Source: Chrysoperla carnea
Taxonomy: Eukaryota > Arthropoda > Insecta > Neuroptera > Chrysopidae
DNA: 64,000 nt
Direction: 5' to 3'
Assembly: GCF_905475395.1 (NCBI RefSeq)
Contig: NC_058342.1
Location: 2,927,001-2,991,000, forward strand
Part shown: piece after piece, positions 42,698 through 53,690 of the stretch
Numbering within the stretch: position 1 is the first letter of the stretch
Layout of the letters: each line of letters begins with the position of its first letter
Made by a program: the position numbers and the translations under genes
Notes under the pieces: generated by a model
Seen by the model: the letters and a program-made list of their open reading frames with translations, nothing else
What the model was told of the DNA's origin: nothing
The model's database searches: none

Positions 42698-45600
42698 TTA
42701 ATCGATCGACCCACGCAATGGAAGCAGTCTGGCGACCGCCCGAGTAACTACTTGCTGATCCGCAAGTTTTAAATCGGCAACACGAGGTATACCGTCTGCA
42801 GACATGTGAAGTCTGATTATACGACCAATAGGCCAAGAAAGTGGGGGAGTTTGATCCCCTTTTACTAATACGACATCCCCAACCTCAGGGGTAGCGGCAG
42901 GCGTTTTCCATTTGTTTCTTTGAATTAAAGTATTTAAATACTCTTTAGACCAACGCTTCCAAAAACTTTGAACCAAGCGTCGCAGGTTCAGCCAACGGTC
43001 ACGAACGGGCTGTTCACAAGGTGGGTAACGTTCGGGCAACGAGGTCAAGGGGGTGCCGGTAAGAAAGTGTCCAGGGGTTAAATAAGACGATGCCTCAGAA
43101 GGATCAGCAGGCAGATCGCACAGTGGGCGACTGTTCAACACCGCTTCAATGCGGGCGAATATCGTGAAATAATCTTCAACGGAATAGGAAGATTCCTTGA
43201 ACATGCGTTTGAGGAGCGATTTGGCGGATTTGACGCCAGCTTCCCATAAACCCCCGAACCAAGGTGCATATGCACAGTTGAAATGCCATTGTACACTTTT
43301 AAGAGACAAATAATCGGAGATATTCTCGCGATTTTCTTCTAAGAAAATAGAAATTTCATTTAAAAGGCGTGAGGCGCCAAGAAAATTCCGACCTTGATCG
43401 GAATATATGTCGGATGGAAGACTCCGACGAGCTACAAATCGATCCAGTGCTGCTAGAAAGCATTGAGTAGTGAGTTCTGAAGCGAACTCAAGATGGACAC
43501 ATTTTGTGGAAAAACACACAAAAATGCAGAGATAACCTTTTGTTAAACGAGGTTTACGTGGGTTGCCGGATTTAACAATGAATGGACCGGCGAAGTCGAC
43601 TCCGGTATGAGAAAATGGTTTCGAGGGGGTGACTCGAGATTCGGGTAAAGCTGCCATTTGAGGCGTGAAGGGCACAGCACGAAATCTGTAGCATGTGGGA
43701 CAGTTACGGATCACTTTCCGAACGAGACCACGAAGCCCGGGAATGCAATAAAGAGCCTGAACAGAAGCTTGGACTGCTCTGGGCCCAGAATGAAGAGAAC
43801 ACAAATGAGCATGAACGCATATTAATTGGGAGATGTGTGCCACTTTGGGCAACAAAATGGGGTGCTTGGAAGCTGAAGAGAGTGGGGAGTGGTTGAGGCG
43901 ACCACCCACTCTAATTATGGAAGATGAATCTAAAAACGGACTGAGCGAGCTGAGACTGCCTTTAAGAGCTTTATGAGCGGATAACAAACGAATTTCGGAG
44001 GAATAATAATATTTTTGAGTTAGATTAATGATTTTGATTTTCGCAAAATCTAATTCAGTGACGGACAACGGACCATAAATGGGTTCTAGATGCTGTAGGC
44101 GTGCTTTACACTGTTTGATGAAACGAAGCATCCATGCGACTACTCGGATCAAACGCGTCCATGACGAAAAGCGAGAAAATAATTCTAACATTTGATCCGG
44201 AGTAATTAAATTGGCTGCGAGAGCCAAGGGTTTAATTTCGGGCAGCTCAGCAATATTGGAAATTGTATCCGTAAAAGGAGGGGGCCACTGACTGAGAGGC
44301 TCCGAAATTAGCGATGGTCCGTGAAACCACAAGTTATGTTGAGTAGATTTGCAAAACTGATCAGGGGTCAGTCCGCGAGATGCGATATCAGCAGGGTTGA
44401 CAGAAGTGTGAATATAAGACCAGCACATTTGTTGAGTAATTTGTTGAATGGCTACAACACGATTGGCAACGTAAACTTTGAGTAAATGTGGAGGAGTGTT
44501 GAGCCAATATAAAACGATGTGAGCATCGGTGAATAGACGTGGGGGAATTTTGAACAAATTCGGCATAGTTTGACGGACAGACGAGACGAGTTTGCTAAGC
44601 AGAAGTGCTCCGCAGAGTTCCAGACGCGGTATGCTCAGGGTTTTTAATGGAGCTACCTTAGTTTTAGCAGCAAATAAATTTGATGTTATTGAATATCCAT
44701 TATCACAACAGAGATAAAGCACAGCTGCGTATCCAAGCTGACTCGCGTCAGAGAAACCGGCCAACCATACCGACCTACTTTCTGAAGGAGCAATGAAACG
44801 GGGAATGCGAATTTGAGCTACAAGATGCATGTTTTGTTGATGGAGGTCCCAAATTTGACGAATATGTGGAGGTACAGGGTTGTCCCACCCTGAGTGATCT
44901 AACCATAACTTTTGCAGAATACACTTCAAGCTAAAAGTAATAGGTGCTAAAAAACCCAAAGGATCATACACTTCTGCCACATGTGAACGCAAAGTGCGTT
45001 TTGTCAAAACGTTTTCGAATGCTTTAAATTGAAATAGAAAACTATCTGTGTTTGGGTCCCACAGCAGCCCAAGTATTTTGAACACAGTCTCCGTTTCGAA
45101 CAGAAATGGCGTCTCGATGTGATCTACAGGGAGATCAGCTAATATAGAAGGATCGTTACTAGTCCATTTTCGCAACTCGAAACCTCCCCTACTCATTAAA
45201 GTTTGTAATTGTATCAGTAAAGTTTTGGCTTGTTCAGGAGACGAAGCACCAGTAATGATATCATCAACGTAAGTGCTGTGCAGAAGGGCTCGAGAAGCCA
45301 AAGGATAATGATTGCCTTCGTCGCTAACTAATTGTTTTAGGCACCTTTGTGCAAGAAAAGCGGAAGGAACTAAGCCGTATGTTACGGTATTTAGTTCAAA
45401 TTCAACGACGTCGGATTCAGTGGATGGTCGGTAAAATATATGCTGATAAATGCGATCTTCTGGACGTACCAAAATTTGTCGATACATTTGACGTATATCA
45501 GAACAGAAGGCTATTGCGTTAAAACGGAATGAGTAAAGGATATCCGAGATATCGTTTTGTAATTTAGGACCGGCCAACAATAATGAATTTAAAGAAATTT

Positions 45601-45736
45601 TGCTATAACCTGGGTCCGATGCGTTAAAAACAACACGTAATTTGGTGGATGTACTAGTGTCCTTAGTGACACAATGATGGGGAATTATGTAACCTGATGA
45701 GTTAGTTGCCTTTGACATGTGATATAATGAAATCAT
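42698..45736 (-). CDS. pol: BEL/Pao pol: reverse transcriptase, RNase H, integrase
   Basis: An uninterrupted frame of about 1012 residues counted from the Met at 45736 (the open frame itself starts at 45997, but its first part overlaps protease in the wrong frame). Numbered in the long frame, the RT has LRVVFNASD (120-128) and the catalytic YVDDIITG (243-250), RNase H has GFSDASQLGYAAVLY (414-428), and integrase has an HHCC-type finger (H731, H736, C766, C769) and a DDE triad at D801 (GVDFAG), D867 (YSDQG) and E919 (GGLWE). The C-terminal LPWR-like part ends near 42700. All catalytic residues appear intact. Expression would need a +1 shift or repair of a one-base indel near 45715-45735. Confidence 0.93.
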   Translation of the reverse strand: MISLYHMSKATNSSGYIIPHHCVTKDTSTSTKLRVVFNASDPGYSKISLNSLLLAGPKLQNDISDILYSFRFNAIAFCSDIRQMYRQILVRPEDRIYQHIFYRPSTESDVVEFELNTVTYGLVPSAFLAQRCLKQLVSDEGNHYPLASRALLHSTYVDDIITGASSPEQAKTLLIQLQTLMSRGGFELRKWTSNDPSILADLPVDHIETPFLFETETVFKILGLLWDPNTDSFLFQFKAFENVLTKRTLRSHVAEVYDPLGFLAPITFSLKCILQKLWLDHSGWDNPVPPHIRQIWDLHQQNMHLVAQIRIPRFIAPSESRSVWLAGFSDASQLGYAAVLYLCCDNGYSITSNLFAAKTKVAPLKTLSIPRLELCGALLLSKLVSSVRQTMPNLFKIPPRLFTDAHIVLYWLNTPPHLLKVYVANRVVAIQQITQQMCWSYIHTSVNPADIASRGLTPDQFCKSTQHNLWFHGPSLISEPLSQWPPPFTDTISNIAELPEIKPLALAANLITPDQMLELFSRFSSWTRLIRVVAWMLRFIKQCKARLQHLEPIYGPLSVTELDFAKIKIINLTQKYYYSSEIRLLSAHKALKGSLSSLSPFLDSSSIIRVGGRLNHSPLSSASKHPILLPKVAHISQLICVHAHLCSLHSGPRAVQASVQALYCIPGLRGLVRKVIRNCPTCYRFRAVPFTPQMAALPESRVTPSKPFSHTGVDFAGPFIVKSGNPRKPRLTKGYLCIFVCFSTKCVHLEFASELTTQCFLAALDRFVARRSLPSDIYSDQGRNFLGASRLLNEISIFLEENRENISDYLSLKSVQWHFNCAYAPWFGGLWEAGVKSAKSLLKRMFKESSYSVEDYFTIFARIEAVLNSRPLCDLPADPSEASSYLTPGHFLTGTPLTSLPERYPPCEQPVRDRWLNLRRLVQSFWKRWSKEYLNTLIQRNKWKTPAATPEVGDVVLVKGDQTPPLSWPIGRIIRLHMSADGIPRVADLKLADQQVVTRAVARLLPLRGSID

Positions 45737-47930
45737 CCATGAATTCGGTATACGCCTTGTATTTTTCTGGAAATTTAGACAATCTTTTTTCCAAATTAAT
45801 AAAGGAAGCGAGTGAACGCTCCTTTTTGAAAAGGGCAGGGAGGCTGCCCGGACGAAACGGAAGAGCGACAATGTATCGACCCGTTGAGTCACGCGAATGC
45901 GTGTCTTTAAAATGGCGTTCCGCCAAAATATCTGCAGGATTTGAGGGGATGGAAACCGAAACTTCTTCAGTTTCCCAAAAATTTTGTAAGTGATCACTTA
46001 TTTGAGCAGTGCTCAGAAGTGAAATGGGTTGAGTAGGGGGGTTGCCCTCAACAGGACCGATAATTAACCACCCAAAAATACTGTTTATGGCGGAAGGGAA
46101 TCCCTGAATAGTTTGAGAATCCGTACATGACAATATAGAGGGGAACAAATCTGCCCCTATTAAGAAATCCACGGGAGATGATTTATAAAATTGGCTATCT
46201 GCCAATTTGAGTGACGTGAAGCGACTGATGACTTCTTGAGACAATTCAACTGAAGGTAAATTTAACGAAATAGTAGACATGACATATGCAGTTGTAGAGA
46301 CTTTTATGTCAGAATATTTTGACTTTAAAATACACGAAACCGTACCATGACAAGAGGTTTCGGTGGCGCCAATACCAGAAATTTGAGTAGAAGTGGGTTT
46401 AATAGGTAAACCCAGAGCACGACAACATGATAATGAAATAATTGACACTTGGGAGCCAGGGTCCACAAGTGCCCGAACAGAAAGATAATTACCAACGGGG
46501 GTATTAATTAAAATTTGAGCTGTGCCCAGTAGGACCCCTTGTGGGTTTTGGGCATATGAAGTACATGACAGCGCCGGGATGTCGTTACCGGTGCTGTGAG
46601 GGGGTTGAGTGCTTAAGTTTGAGGGAGACGCATTCAAGTCCGAAACGGTGGCTTTAATTGCCGACGTGACCGGTGATTGAAACCCAGGATGAAGGGTAGT
46701 GTGATGTTGATTAGAATCACACTTGCGACATACATTTTTAGAAGCACATTGGCTTCGAAGATGAGAACCTAAACAATTGAAACAGCGAGTAAGTGATTTT
46801 AAATATTGATATTTATTCGATAATTCCATTTTTAAAAATGATGGACAGGCTGCGATATTGTGAGGGCCTCTGCAGCGAATACACTTTGAAATTTGAGAGT
46901 TTTGTTTAAATGAAGAAATTTTATTCGTGTTGTGAGCGGTGTTTACTAAAAATGATTTGGGTTTATTTGTTCTTGGAAACGCTGAGCTACTAGTGCGAGT
47001 AGTGGGTAATTGCAACTCTAATGAGCGAAGCTGATTAGTAACAAAGGTGATTAAATCCGCGTATGACGGAATCTCCTTGTCTGAATGACGTAATTCAAAT
47101 TCACGGCGCATATTACTGTCCAGATTGTTTAGTGTTAAGTTGAAAAAAATGAAATCAATTAAATCTGGTAAATCCATAGAGCGAATAGATTTTACTGCAG
47201 TTTCATGAGTGGTGAGAAATGAATTTAAATTATTTAAATTAGACAAATGGGTTGTCTTGAACTCTAAAATTTTTTGTAAATAAAAACTGGCTATGCGCCT
47301 TTTATTGTTGTAGCGAAAACGTAATGCTTCGTATGCTAATGGATAGTTTTCGCTAGTTAAGGCAAACCCAGAAATCACAGCTGCCGCATACCCTTTCAAC
47401 GAGGTTTTAAGGTATCGAAATTTGCAAATGTTGTCCATATGTTTTGAATGAACAAGGCTGTCAAATATAGAAATAAATTCCAACCAGGAATCTATATCGC
47501 CATTGAATTGGGGTAAATTAATACGAGCTAAATTGTTATCTTGTTGAAGAGGTTTGACTGAATCAACCGATGTTGAATCAGAAACTTTGTTTGGCATTAA
47601 CGCCTTCATTTTGTGGTACTGCAGCTTGATTGAAAATGTCAACTGATCGTAAGCTATTTGAGCTGAAACTGTTTCGATTCGCTTACGTTTTTCTACAGCA
47701 GAATTAAATTTCAAAATATCACTTTGAATTATTTTATGATTTTCAATGAAGGATGGCAGTTCTTTAAATAATAATTCACACTGTAAAAAATCGGCTTGTG
47801 CAAGACCCCTTACAGTGTCATAAATTGCGTTTACTTGCGCAAAGGCATTTTCACGATGAAGGACTAGGTTTTCCTTCACTGCTTCCATGGTTTCTCCATA
47901 TTGGAGTAAGCTGTCAACAACTTCTGCCAT
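45702..47930 (-). CDS. gag: BEL/Pao gag and aspartic protease
   Basis: The open frame reaches 48098, but the best start is ATG 47930 (MAEVVDSLLQYGE), after which heptad-like and gag features begin. It makes 742 residues. The central gag part holds LPQFNGDIDSWLEF (about residue 139), typical of the DUF1759 region. Three Cys/His knuckles follow (CIRCRGPHNIAAC, CFNCLGSHLRSQC, CRKCDSNQHH; about 350-410), for RNA packaging. The retropepsin active site is ALVDPGSQVSI (about 488-498). The frame ends 35 bp inside the start of the RT frame (stop at 45702), just where the protein should continue into RT. Confidence 0.92.
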   Translation of the reverse strand: MAEVVDSLLQYGETMEAVKENLVLHRENAFAQVNAIYDTVRGLAQADFLQCELLFKELPSFIENHKIIQSDILKFNSAVEKRKRIETVSAQIAYDQLTFSIKLQYHKMKALMPNKVSDSTSVDSVKPLQQDNNLARINLPQFNGDIDSWLEFISIFDSLVHSKHMDNICKFRYLKTSLKGYAAAVISGFALTSENYPLAYEALRFRYNNKRRIASFYLQKILEFKTTHLSNLNNLNSFLTTHETAVKSIRSMDLPDLIDFIFFNLTLNNLDSNMRREFELRHSDKEIPSYADLITFVTNQLRSLELQLPTTRTSSSAFPRTNKPKSFLVNTAHNTNKISSFKQNSQISKCIRCRGPHNIAACPSFLKMELSNKYQYLKSLTRCFNCLGSHLRSQCASKNVCRKCDSNQHHTTLHPGFQSPVTSAIKATVSDLNASPSNLSTQPPHSTGNDIPALSCTSYAQNPQGVLLGTAQILINTPVGNYLSVRALVDPGSQVSIISLSCCRALGLPIKPTSTQISGIGATETSCHGTVSCILKSKYSDIKVSTTAYVMSTISLNLPSVELSQEVISRFTSLKLADSQFYKSSPVDFLIGADLFPSILSCTDSQTIQGFPSAINSIFGWLIIGPVEGNPPTQPISLLSTAQISDHLQNFWETEEVSVSIPSNPADILAERHFKDTHSRDSTGRYIVALPFRPGSLPALFKKERSLASFINLEKRLSKFPEKYKAYTEFMDDFIISHVKGN

Positions 47931-48768
47931 ACTTGAATGAAAATGCAAATAAAATTGAAAAAGGGAAAAACTGTTAATTGATGAAGGATTGATAAAACAA
48001 TCAAATGACTTTAAATAATTAAATATTATTGATGAGCGATACGTTGATGATTTCAATCGAGTTACAGAACCACTGAAATTAAATTTGTTTGAAATCAAAA
48101 GAAAATTTTTAATAAATTAGAGCAAATCCGCAGAGTTACCCGGACACTCAGTATTATATATGAAAATCAATGAATGAATAATGAATTTATTTGATACCCA
48201 AGAATAAACAATTTAAACTTTTTAGAATACAAGTGAATTGAAATAAAAGTATGAAATTAATTAATTTAAAAAAAAAATGCAATCAAAGTCAATAACCATA
48301 CGTTTACGAATTTTCCCAATAAGAAATTGAAACTAATTAAATCAATTGAGTATTAAATAATATTGAATTAATACGAAATTTTAATCAAATGCGATTTAAT
48401 TAAATGAATTTTAAATTTTTTCAGAAAAATTGAAATTAACAATTAAAGTCAAAAAAAAGTAAATTATTTACATTTATTTTTGAAATGTCATTTTATAAAT
48501 TTTGACAATTGAAAAATACAATGTAAATATTATGATTTGTGATTTGAATAAAAAAATAGTCAATAGTGACATCTATTTTATGAAAAGAGTAATTTTATTA
48601 TTTGTCAAATCTGAAATATCAAAATGGCGTCGACTGGCCTGGTGAAAAAACTAGGGTTGCTATTGCCAAGCTGTTACGCAATCGTTTGTCAAGAAAAAAA
48701 ACACGAAAAAACACGTGATTATTTGAATTGAATGAAAAAACATATATTTGGCTTGAAGTGACCAAAAA
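47931..48768 (-). promoter_or_regulatory. BEL leader and primer-binding site
   Basis: On the minus strand TGGTCACTTCAAGCCAA (48748-48764) starts four bases after the 5' LTR and begins with the TGG expected to pair with a tRNA CCA end. I cannot name the tRNA with confidence. The remaining leader is AT-rich and non-coding, holding upstream frame extensions of gag that look spurious. Confidence 0.55.
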
Positions 48769-49276
48769 TGTTGGGGCGATGGTCGCTGGTTTAAGAAAAC
48801 TAAAATATTTCCCAACAATAAGCGATTTTTAAGAACCTTTGAGATTAACGGACTGTATGAAAAAATAATATGTACTCACCAGTTTTTTTATCCAGGTTGA
48901 CACTAGTTAAATATTTAAAGGTTTGATCGGATAAACTCAGGAAAAGGGAATTTAGGATAATTTATCAAACCTTTACGTTGAATTTGTTCACGCTTTTGCT
49001 ACTGTTGGTTATTGACTTTTAATTGATGAAAATTGCAATATGCGTTAAATCACCTCAATGGCGGGAAAAGTAGAAAATGTTAAGTTCACTACACTAAATC
49101 ACATATGGTTCACTTGTAATTATCAATATGAATTCAAAATTAAACTTGATTATCAAGATAAAAATCGATTAGAAATTAAACTTTAACACATTGTTAAATA
49201 GAAAATAAAATGTTGAAGACCATGCGCTTCAACATTGAAAAAAGTTGAAACACTAACTTGTGAAATGTCCCTAACA
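48769..49276 (-). repeat. 5' LTR of the BEL element, 294 bp shorter
   Basis: It is collinear with 41699-42500 except for loss of the equivalent of 42181-42474. In element orientation the missing segment begins 26 bp from the LTR start, so most of U3 is gone. The deletion joint is TTGAAA|CACTAA. Confidence 0.93.
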
Positions 49277-49281
49277 CTGCC

Positions 49282-50139
49282 AATGATTCGTTTCTTTAAC
49301 CCTTTAACCCCCTTTCTCACGTTGCCACACTTCTTTACGCACGGGAATAAGCCCCCTCCCCCCACATAATTGGAGATCAATTTCAATAGCTTCAAAAGGC
49401 CATTCTCTTTGATGATTTCATATATAACTTTCATCCACTCATATAAGATGTTTTACACAATGATTGTGGCAAAGTACATTCACGTTAATGTTTTATTCTA
49501 ACTTTGAATGACATCTGTAATAACTATGACGAAGTTATTCTACTGAATAAAGGATTTAAAGAGCCATTTTTCCACAGCTTCCCTTGTTATCATCAAAACC
49601 ATTTTGTCGGAGCGTTCTAATAATTTTCTGCTACAAACTGTCATATCAAGTAAAAAACATAAAAATGTCACAATACTTGTTTTTCCTGTATACCCTTCAT
49701 TTTAACAAATCATTATTAAATATTTAAAATGCTTATTTTCATGAGCTACCTTAACAAAAAAAAAATATTTAACATCACCTTGGACAAAATTCCATTAAGT
49801 GAAAAATAGCTATGAAGCGTCGAAGACGTATGATATAAAATAATGAAAGATGGTGTATACTGATAGGCGTTTCATCACTTTATTTTAATATCATTATAGA
49901 ATTTATCTTTATTTCTGCAACATTTTTTAATTAGATCAATTATATAAATGTCACAAGTTTTGCCATCACGGTTATAAATAACTTGAAAAGTCAGAATGTT
50001 TTTATACCTCAGCTCACAACAGAAAATCTTTTCGCATTTTGTCCTCTTCTCAACTACATATTCATGATCATATTGATTTTATCTTTTCACGCTACCACTT
50101 TTATGACACCAAGACTCAATTGAATGTTGTGCATTTTAT
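49282..50139. other. Non-coding DNA right of the BEL element
   Basis: AT-rich flank. The frame at 49183-49434 straddles the LTR end and is not a gene. I see no domain. Confidence 0.45.
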
Positions 50140-50900
50140 GATAATACTAGCAAATACCCGCCCGCTTTGCTGGGCAACTTATCCTTTCAAAACAAAGAAT
50201 ATCACGTTATAGCCCTCAATTATCCTCCCTTTTGTCCACAATTTTATGGATTTTAATTTTTTGGTGGGTAACTCGAACTTTTTTGAAAATGAAGTTTTGC
50301 CCATGATACTCGCTGACATTGTACCTTTCTATAGACCCAATCATTAAATTAACCTGATTTTTATACTTTTTAGATCAAAAGTACAACATACACTGCGTTT
50401 CATCAAATTGCAAAACAAACATTTTTTTTTTCGTTTTTCTACATTTTTTCAAAGGAGTGTACCCCTTAAAAAAAATTGCAAAAATTCGACATTTTTTTTT
50501 ATCGAATTTCGATAAAACTCAGTATATAAGGTAATTTTGAACTAAAAAGTACAAAAATCAGGTACGTTTAACGACTGGTCGAATAGTTTTTGAGATACGT
50601 ACTAAAATCGATCCAAATATTGCAATATCTCAGAAACTCTGCAACCAATCATTAAATTAACCTGATTTTATACTTTTTGGATCAAAATTACCCTATCCAC
50701 AGAGTTTCATGAAATTCCATTACTTATTATAGGTGAAATAATTTTTAAAATTAGTTAAGAAGTAAGTAAATTCAAAAATGACGAATTTTCATATAAACTA
50801 TCATCCCCTTTTCGCCAACAAACTTACAGAGTTTCATAAAAACTTGCATCCCCAATTTAATGATAGAATTAATTTTTATGAAAGAATTAAAATAAACTTT
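50140..50900. repeat. Dispersed repeat with internal duplication
   Basis: It begins with a G+C-rich hairpin-like ACCCGCCCGCTTTGCTGGGC, a sequence style I associate with ends of common insect interspersed repeats. AATCATTAAATTAACCTGAT occurs at 50339 and 50645, both followed by TTTATACTTTTT and GATCAAAA. An inverted relative (AAAAAGTACAAAAATCAGGT) lies near 50544. Non-coding. Confidence 0.5.
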
Positions 50901-51623
50901 TGTCTCAAACCATGAGATCATATATCAAGTTTTACAATTCTTACACCAAAAATGGCATAGTTTCATATAAACTTTCACCTTATACAGATCGACTTTATAC
51001 AGTCTCTCTCTTCTCTGAATTAAAAACTGGAGTGATTTTTCTTTTTTGATTAATGTGTATTTATTTTTATGAAAAAAAATTGGATACCAATTTCAATACT
51101 TAAAATATGAATGGGAACATAGTGTTCATAGAGGAAAGAATAAATTTAGTAGATATTTTATAGAAACGTTACTCTATTAGTAGTTCTGTTTAAACTATTT
51201 TTTCTAAGATATTTGATTTTATTAAAAAATCAAAAAATAATTTAAATTTCTATCTTCAATGGTTTTTCCCTGTATCATCAATGTTTCAAATATTTCGTAC
51301 AACGATAAAATTTAATTTCAGACTTTCACTTTATAACTAAGTATTCCCCATAATAGCGCTTGTGAGAACAAAAATAAAATTATCTGTAAAGTACTATAAA
51401 CCACAAGAATTGAAAAAAAAACTATAGTAACATGACAAACATGCATACGTTGATCTATATTTGTCTATAAAATTATTAACATGGGCTTTCCATATTCAAA
51501 ATTGGCAATGATCCGTCAGTCATTCAGGACAAAGCATTTTATAGAAATAGATTAAAATATTACATAAAATAAAGAAGTGTTAGAAATAATTTGAAACTCT
51601 TTTTTGAAAAAGAGTAATAGGCT
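50901..51623. other. AT-rich DNA without genes
   Basis: Nothing recognised. Confidence 0.45.
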
Positions 51624-51850
51624 TTAGTTTCTATCAGAGCTCTCCTTGATCGAAATGTTTTGTTGATGGAACTCTATGCACAGTTCCAAGAGAGGGTTGA
51701 CGCCAAGGAGGTCAACGTACATTTTGCTCAACTGCATATACAGAATGTCTCTAAGAGATCTATAGAGCCCTCTATCAGATATAGTACAACTCAAAACAAG
51801 CCGATGTAGCTTGACTTGCTTTAGAACACATATAGAGATATAGCTTGTAA
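51624..51850 (-). CDS. Possible exon or gene fragment, unknown
   Basis: The minus-strand frame (51866-51624) has mixed-composition coding-like sequence in its C-terminal 60 residues (KLHRLVLSCTISDRGLYRSL then DILYMQLSKMYVDLLGVNPL and HQQNISIKESSDRN), unlike the low-complexity frames around it. A TTCTAAAG before the GTCAAGCTACATCGG part could be a weak splice acceptor. No family recognised. It may be a stray exon, a processed fragment or part of the adjoining SINE-like unit. Confidence 0.25.
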
Positions 51851-51854
51851 AGAG

Positions 51855-51990
51855 ATAGTAGCGCAACCGGTTAAGGAGCTGATTATCAAAATATTAATTT
51901 GAAAATAGCAACATGACTCGTTCAAATCCCGGTACAGCCGTAACTCTGAATAATAAAAAATTTACAATTTTTTTTTCTTGTTTGTAGCTA
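51855..51990 (+). ncRNA. tRNA-derived SINE-like sequence
   Basis: A-box-like GTAGCGCAACCGGTTAAGG at 51858 and B-box GTTCAAATCCC at 51920 are about 60 bp apart, close to tRNA spacing. An A/T-rich tail (AATAATAAAAAATTTAC, then a long T run) follows. The stems are too poor for a working tRNA. A tRNA-derived SINE head is the best reading. Confidence 0.45.
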
Positions 51991-52124
51991 TCATTTATAA
52001 AGTGCACAATAATAATAATTATTATTAATTAAACTTCATAAATAAATAAATAATTTTAATTTTTTATCTAAAAAAATAAATACAATAGTTTTTTATTCAA
52101 TAAATTCATAAGAAAAAAAAAAAA

Positions 52125-52373
52125 ATGGACGATATAACACTCAAACAAAATAGTTTATCAAATAAAGTGGAGAACTTAGAGCAACGTTTATAAGCAATTG
52201 AAAGTTCCGCCAGAAGAAATAATATAATAATACATGGAATATTTGAAAATCATGAAACTACTCAAATGCTTGAGGAAAGAGTACTCGAGGAATATTTGAA
52301 AGTGGAGTGTTCAGTTCAATATTTCGATTTTGCTTTTAGAATCGGAGCAAAGAGTAAAGAAGACCTATATTAG
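52125..52373 (+). pseudogene. ORF1 of a second non-LTR element (coiled coil, RRM start)
   Basis: Preceded by an A-run. From ATG 52125 comes a short coiled coil with LEQRL, a TAA at 52191, then in the same frame RRNNIIIHGIF, the conserved first strand of L1-type ORF1 RRM, and FAFRIGAKSKEDL. It ends at TAG 52371. Further ORF1-like scraps continue to about 52660. Confidence 0.55.
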
Positions 52374-52787
52374 TAGGTTTAATCTCTGGGCGAATAAAAA
52401 GGAGTATTTGGGGAAATAAGAAACAATAAAAAGGAACGGACATATTTATACCAGAAGTCCGGGATGAGAAAAAAAAATGAATACCAGCGATGTTAAAATT
52501 TAAAACTCAAGGTCATTCACAATTTTGAAATGCAATAAACTTTTTGTAGATGGCAAACTTGTAGATAGCGTAGTGGTTGATACAACGAATAGGAACTTCA
52601 GCACTGACAATAACAAAAAAAGAAATCATCCAGATGAAATCACAGAAGTAAACGAAGTAAACAACCTAAAAATAATAATCTTTTGAAATCATTAAAACAA
52701 CAATAGAAAAAGTGTATTTGAGACCGTCAACTTTAGAACATTTCTTAAAACCAAGAGCCAATTCTATGGACACAGGTTCAGGAATAA

Positions 52788-53690
52788 ATGATCGAAAAAG
52801 GGAATATAAAGGCCAACAGTGAAAGGATAAACAAAACTGACGACAAAAATTTAAAGCACGAAAACGGTATTGATTTAATGGAAACGGGTGAGGAATTAAA
52901 ATTTGTTTTTTGGAATATTGAAGGTTTGGAAAATAAAATTGAAATTTTTGATCTGAAAATGTATTTAAAACGATTTGATATTTTGGGTCTGACGTAGACA
53001 TGGTCAGAATAAAACGCAAAATAGGAAATAGAAGGATTTCAGGGTATATAAAAAAGTGGGGCTAGAGAGGCAAGAAAAGGAAGACATAGTGGAATAACAA
53101 TATTTTACAAGAACCATTTAAAAAACCATTTAAATGAGGTATCATGGATTGTTTTAAACGAAGGAAGGTCGAATTTATTAATAGGAACCGTATATTTATC
53201 CTTTATAGAATAAGCTTATTGAAGAGATGTGTAGTTTAACCGAGAAATATTCAAATACCGACGTAATTATGGGAGATGACTGGAATGCAAGGATGGGGAA
53301 AAATCAGAATGTTTTTTTTTGTTTTGTTTTTTTTTTTTGAATTGACATAAATGATCTTATGAATTTTGAATCGAACTCCATTCCACAAATGTGTAGCAAG
53401 TATAATAACACAAATAAGTATAGAGGTAAGCTTGTTGAGTTCATCAAGGGGCAGGACCTGGTAGTGTGGTAGTGTTCAACCGTAGGGCTAAAAATGATAA
53501 TAAAGGGGAATTTACTTCTGTATCACAAAATGGTACAAGTGTGGGTGATTATTGTGCCGCGCCTAGTTGTCTGTGGGGCAGTGTGGACATGAGGGTAAGA
53601 AATATATCCGAGTACCAACATTTTCCACTTGAACTTAAGCTGAATAATGTAATCATCGTCAATGGAAGTTGATTCTAGTGGATTTCTAGA
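52788..53690 (+). pseudogene. Endonuclease of the second non-LTR element, multiply broken
   Basis: It starts FVFWNIEGLENKI (about 52902), with DILGLT then a stop where Glu-Thr-Trp is usual. Later pieces are ITIFYKNHLKNHL (about 53096), TDVIMGDDWNARMGK (about 53260; normally GDFNARxG), an interrupting T-rich run at 53309-53338, then VGDYCAAP and RNISEYQHFPLEL (about 53600-53635). The usual SDH box is altered to SEYQH. It shares family features with the endonuclease at 59226-60093. No RT follows because minus-strand gypsy sequence begins. Confidence 0.6.

Larger units (their letters stand above)
41699..49276 (-). mobile_element. Near-complete BEL/Pao LTR retrotransposon
   Basis: LTRs lie at both ends, with TGTT...AACA termini. 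A 5-bp target duplication CTGCC is at 41694-41698 and 49277-49281; 5 bp is the usual length for BEL/Pao. Order on the minus strand: 5' LTR, primer-binding site, leader, gag-protease, RT-RNase H-integrase, polypurine tract, 3' LTR. I noticed three substitutions in the 508 bp shared by the LTRs, so insertion was fairly recent. Defects are the frame change between protease and RT and the U3 deletion in the 5' LTR. It shows no env gene. Confidence 0.95.

Noticed and set aside
43693..45993. Plus-strand frames inside the BEL element (43693-43896, 45706-45993)
   Set aside because: Shadows of the much longer pol and gag frames with confirmed motifs on the minus strand.
49183..49434. 83-codon minus-strand frame
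   Set aside because: It crosses the boundary between the BEL 5' LTR and unrelated flank, so it cannot be an ancestral gene.
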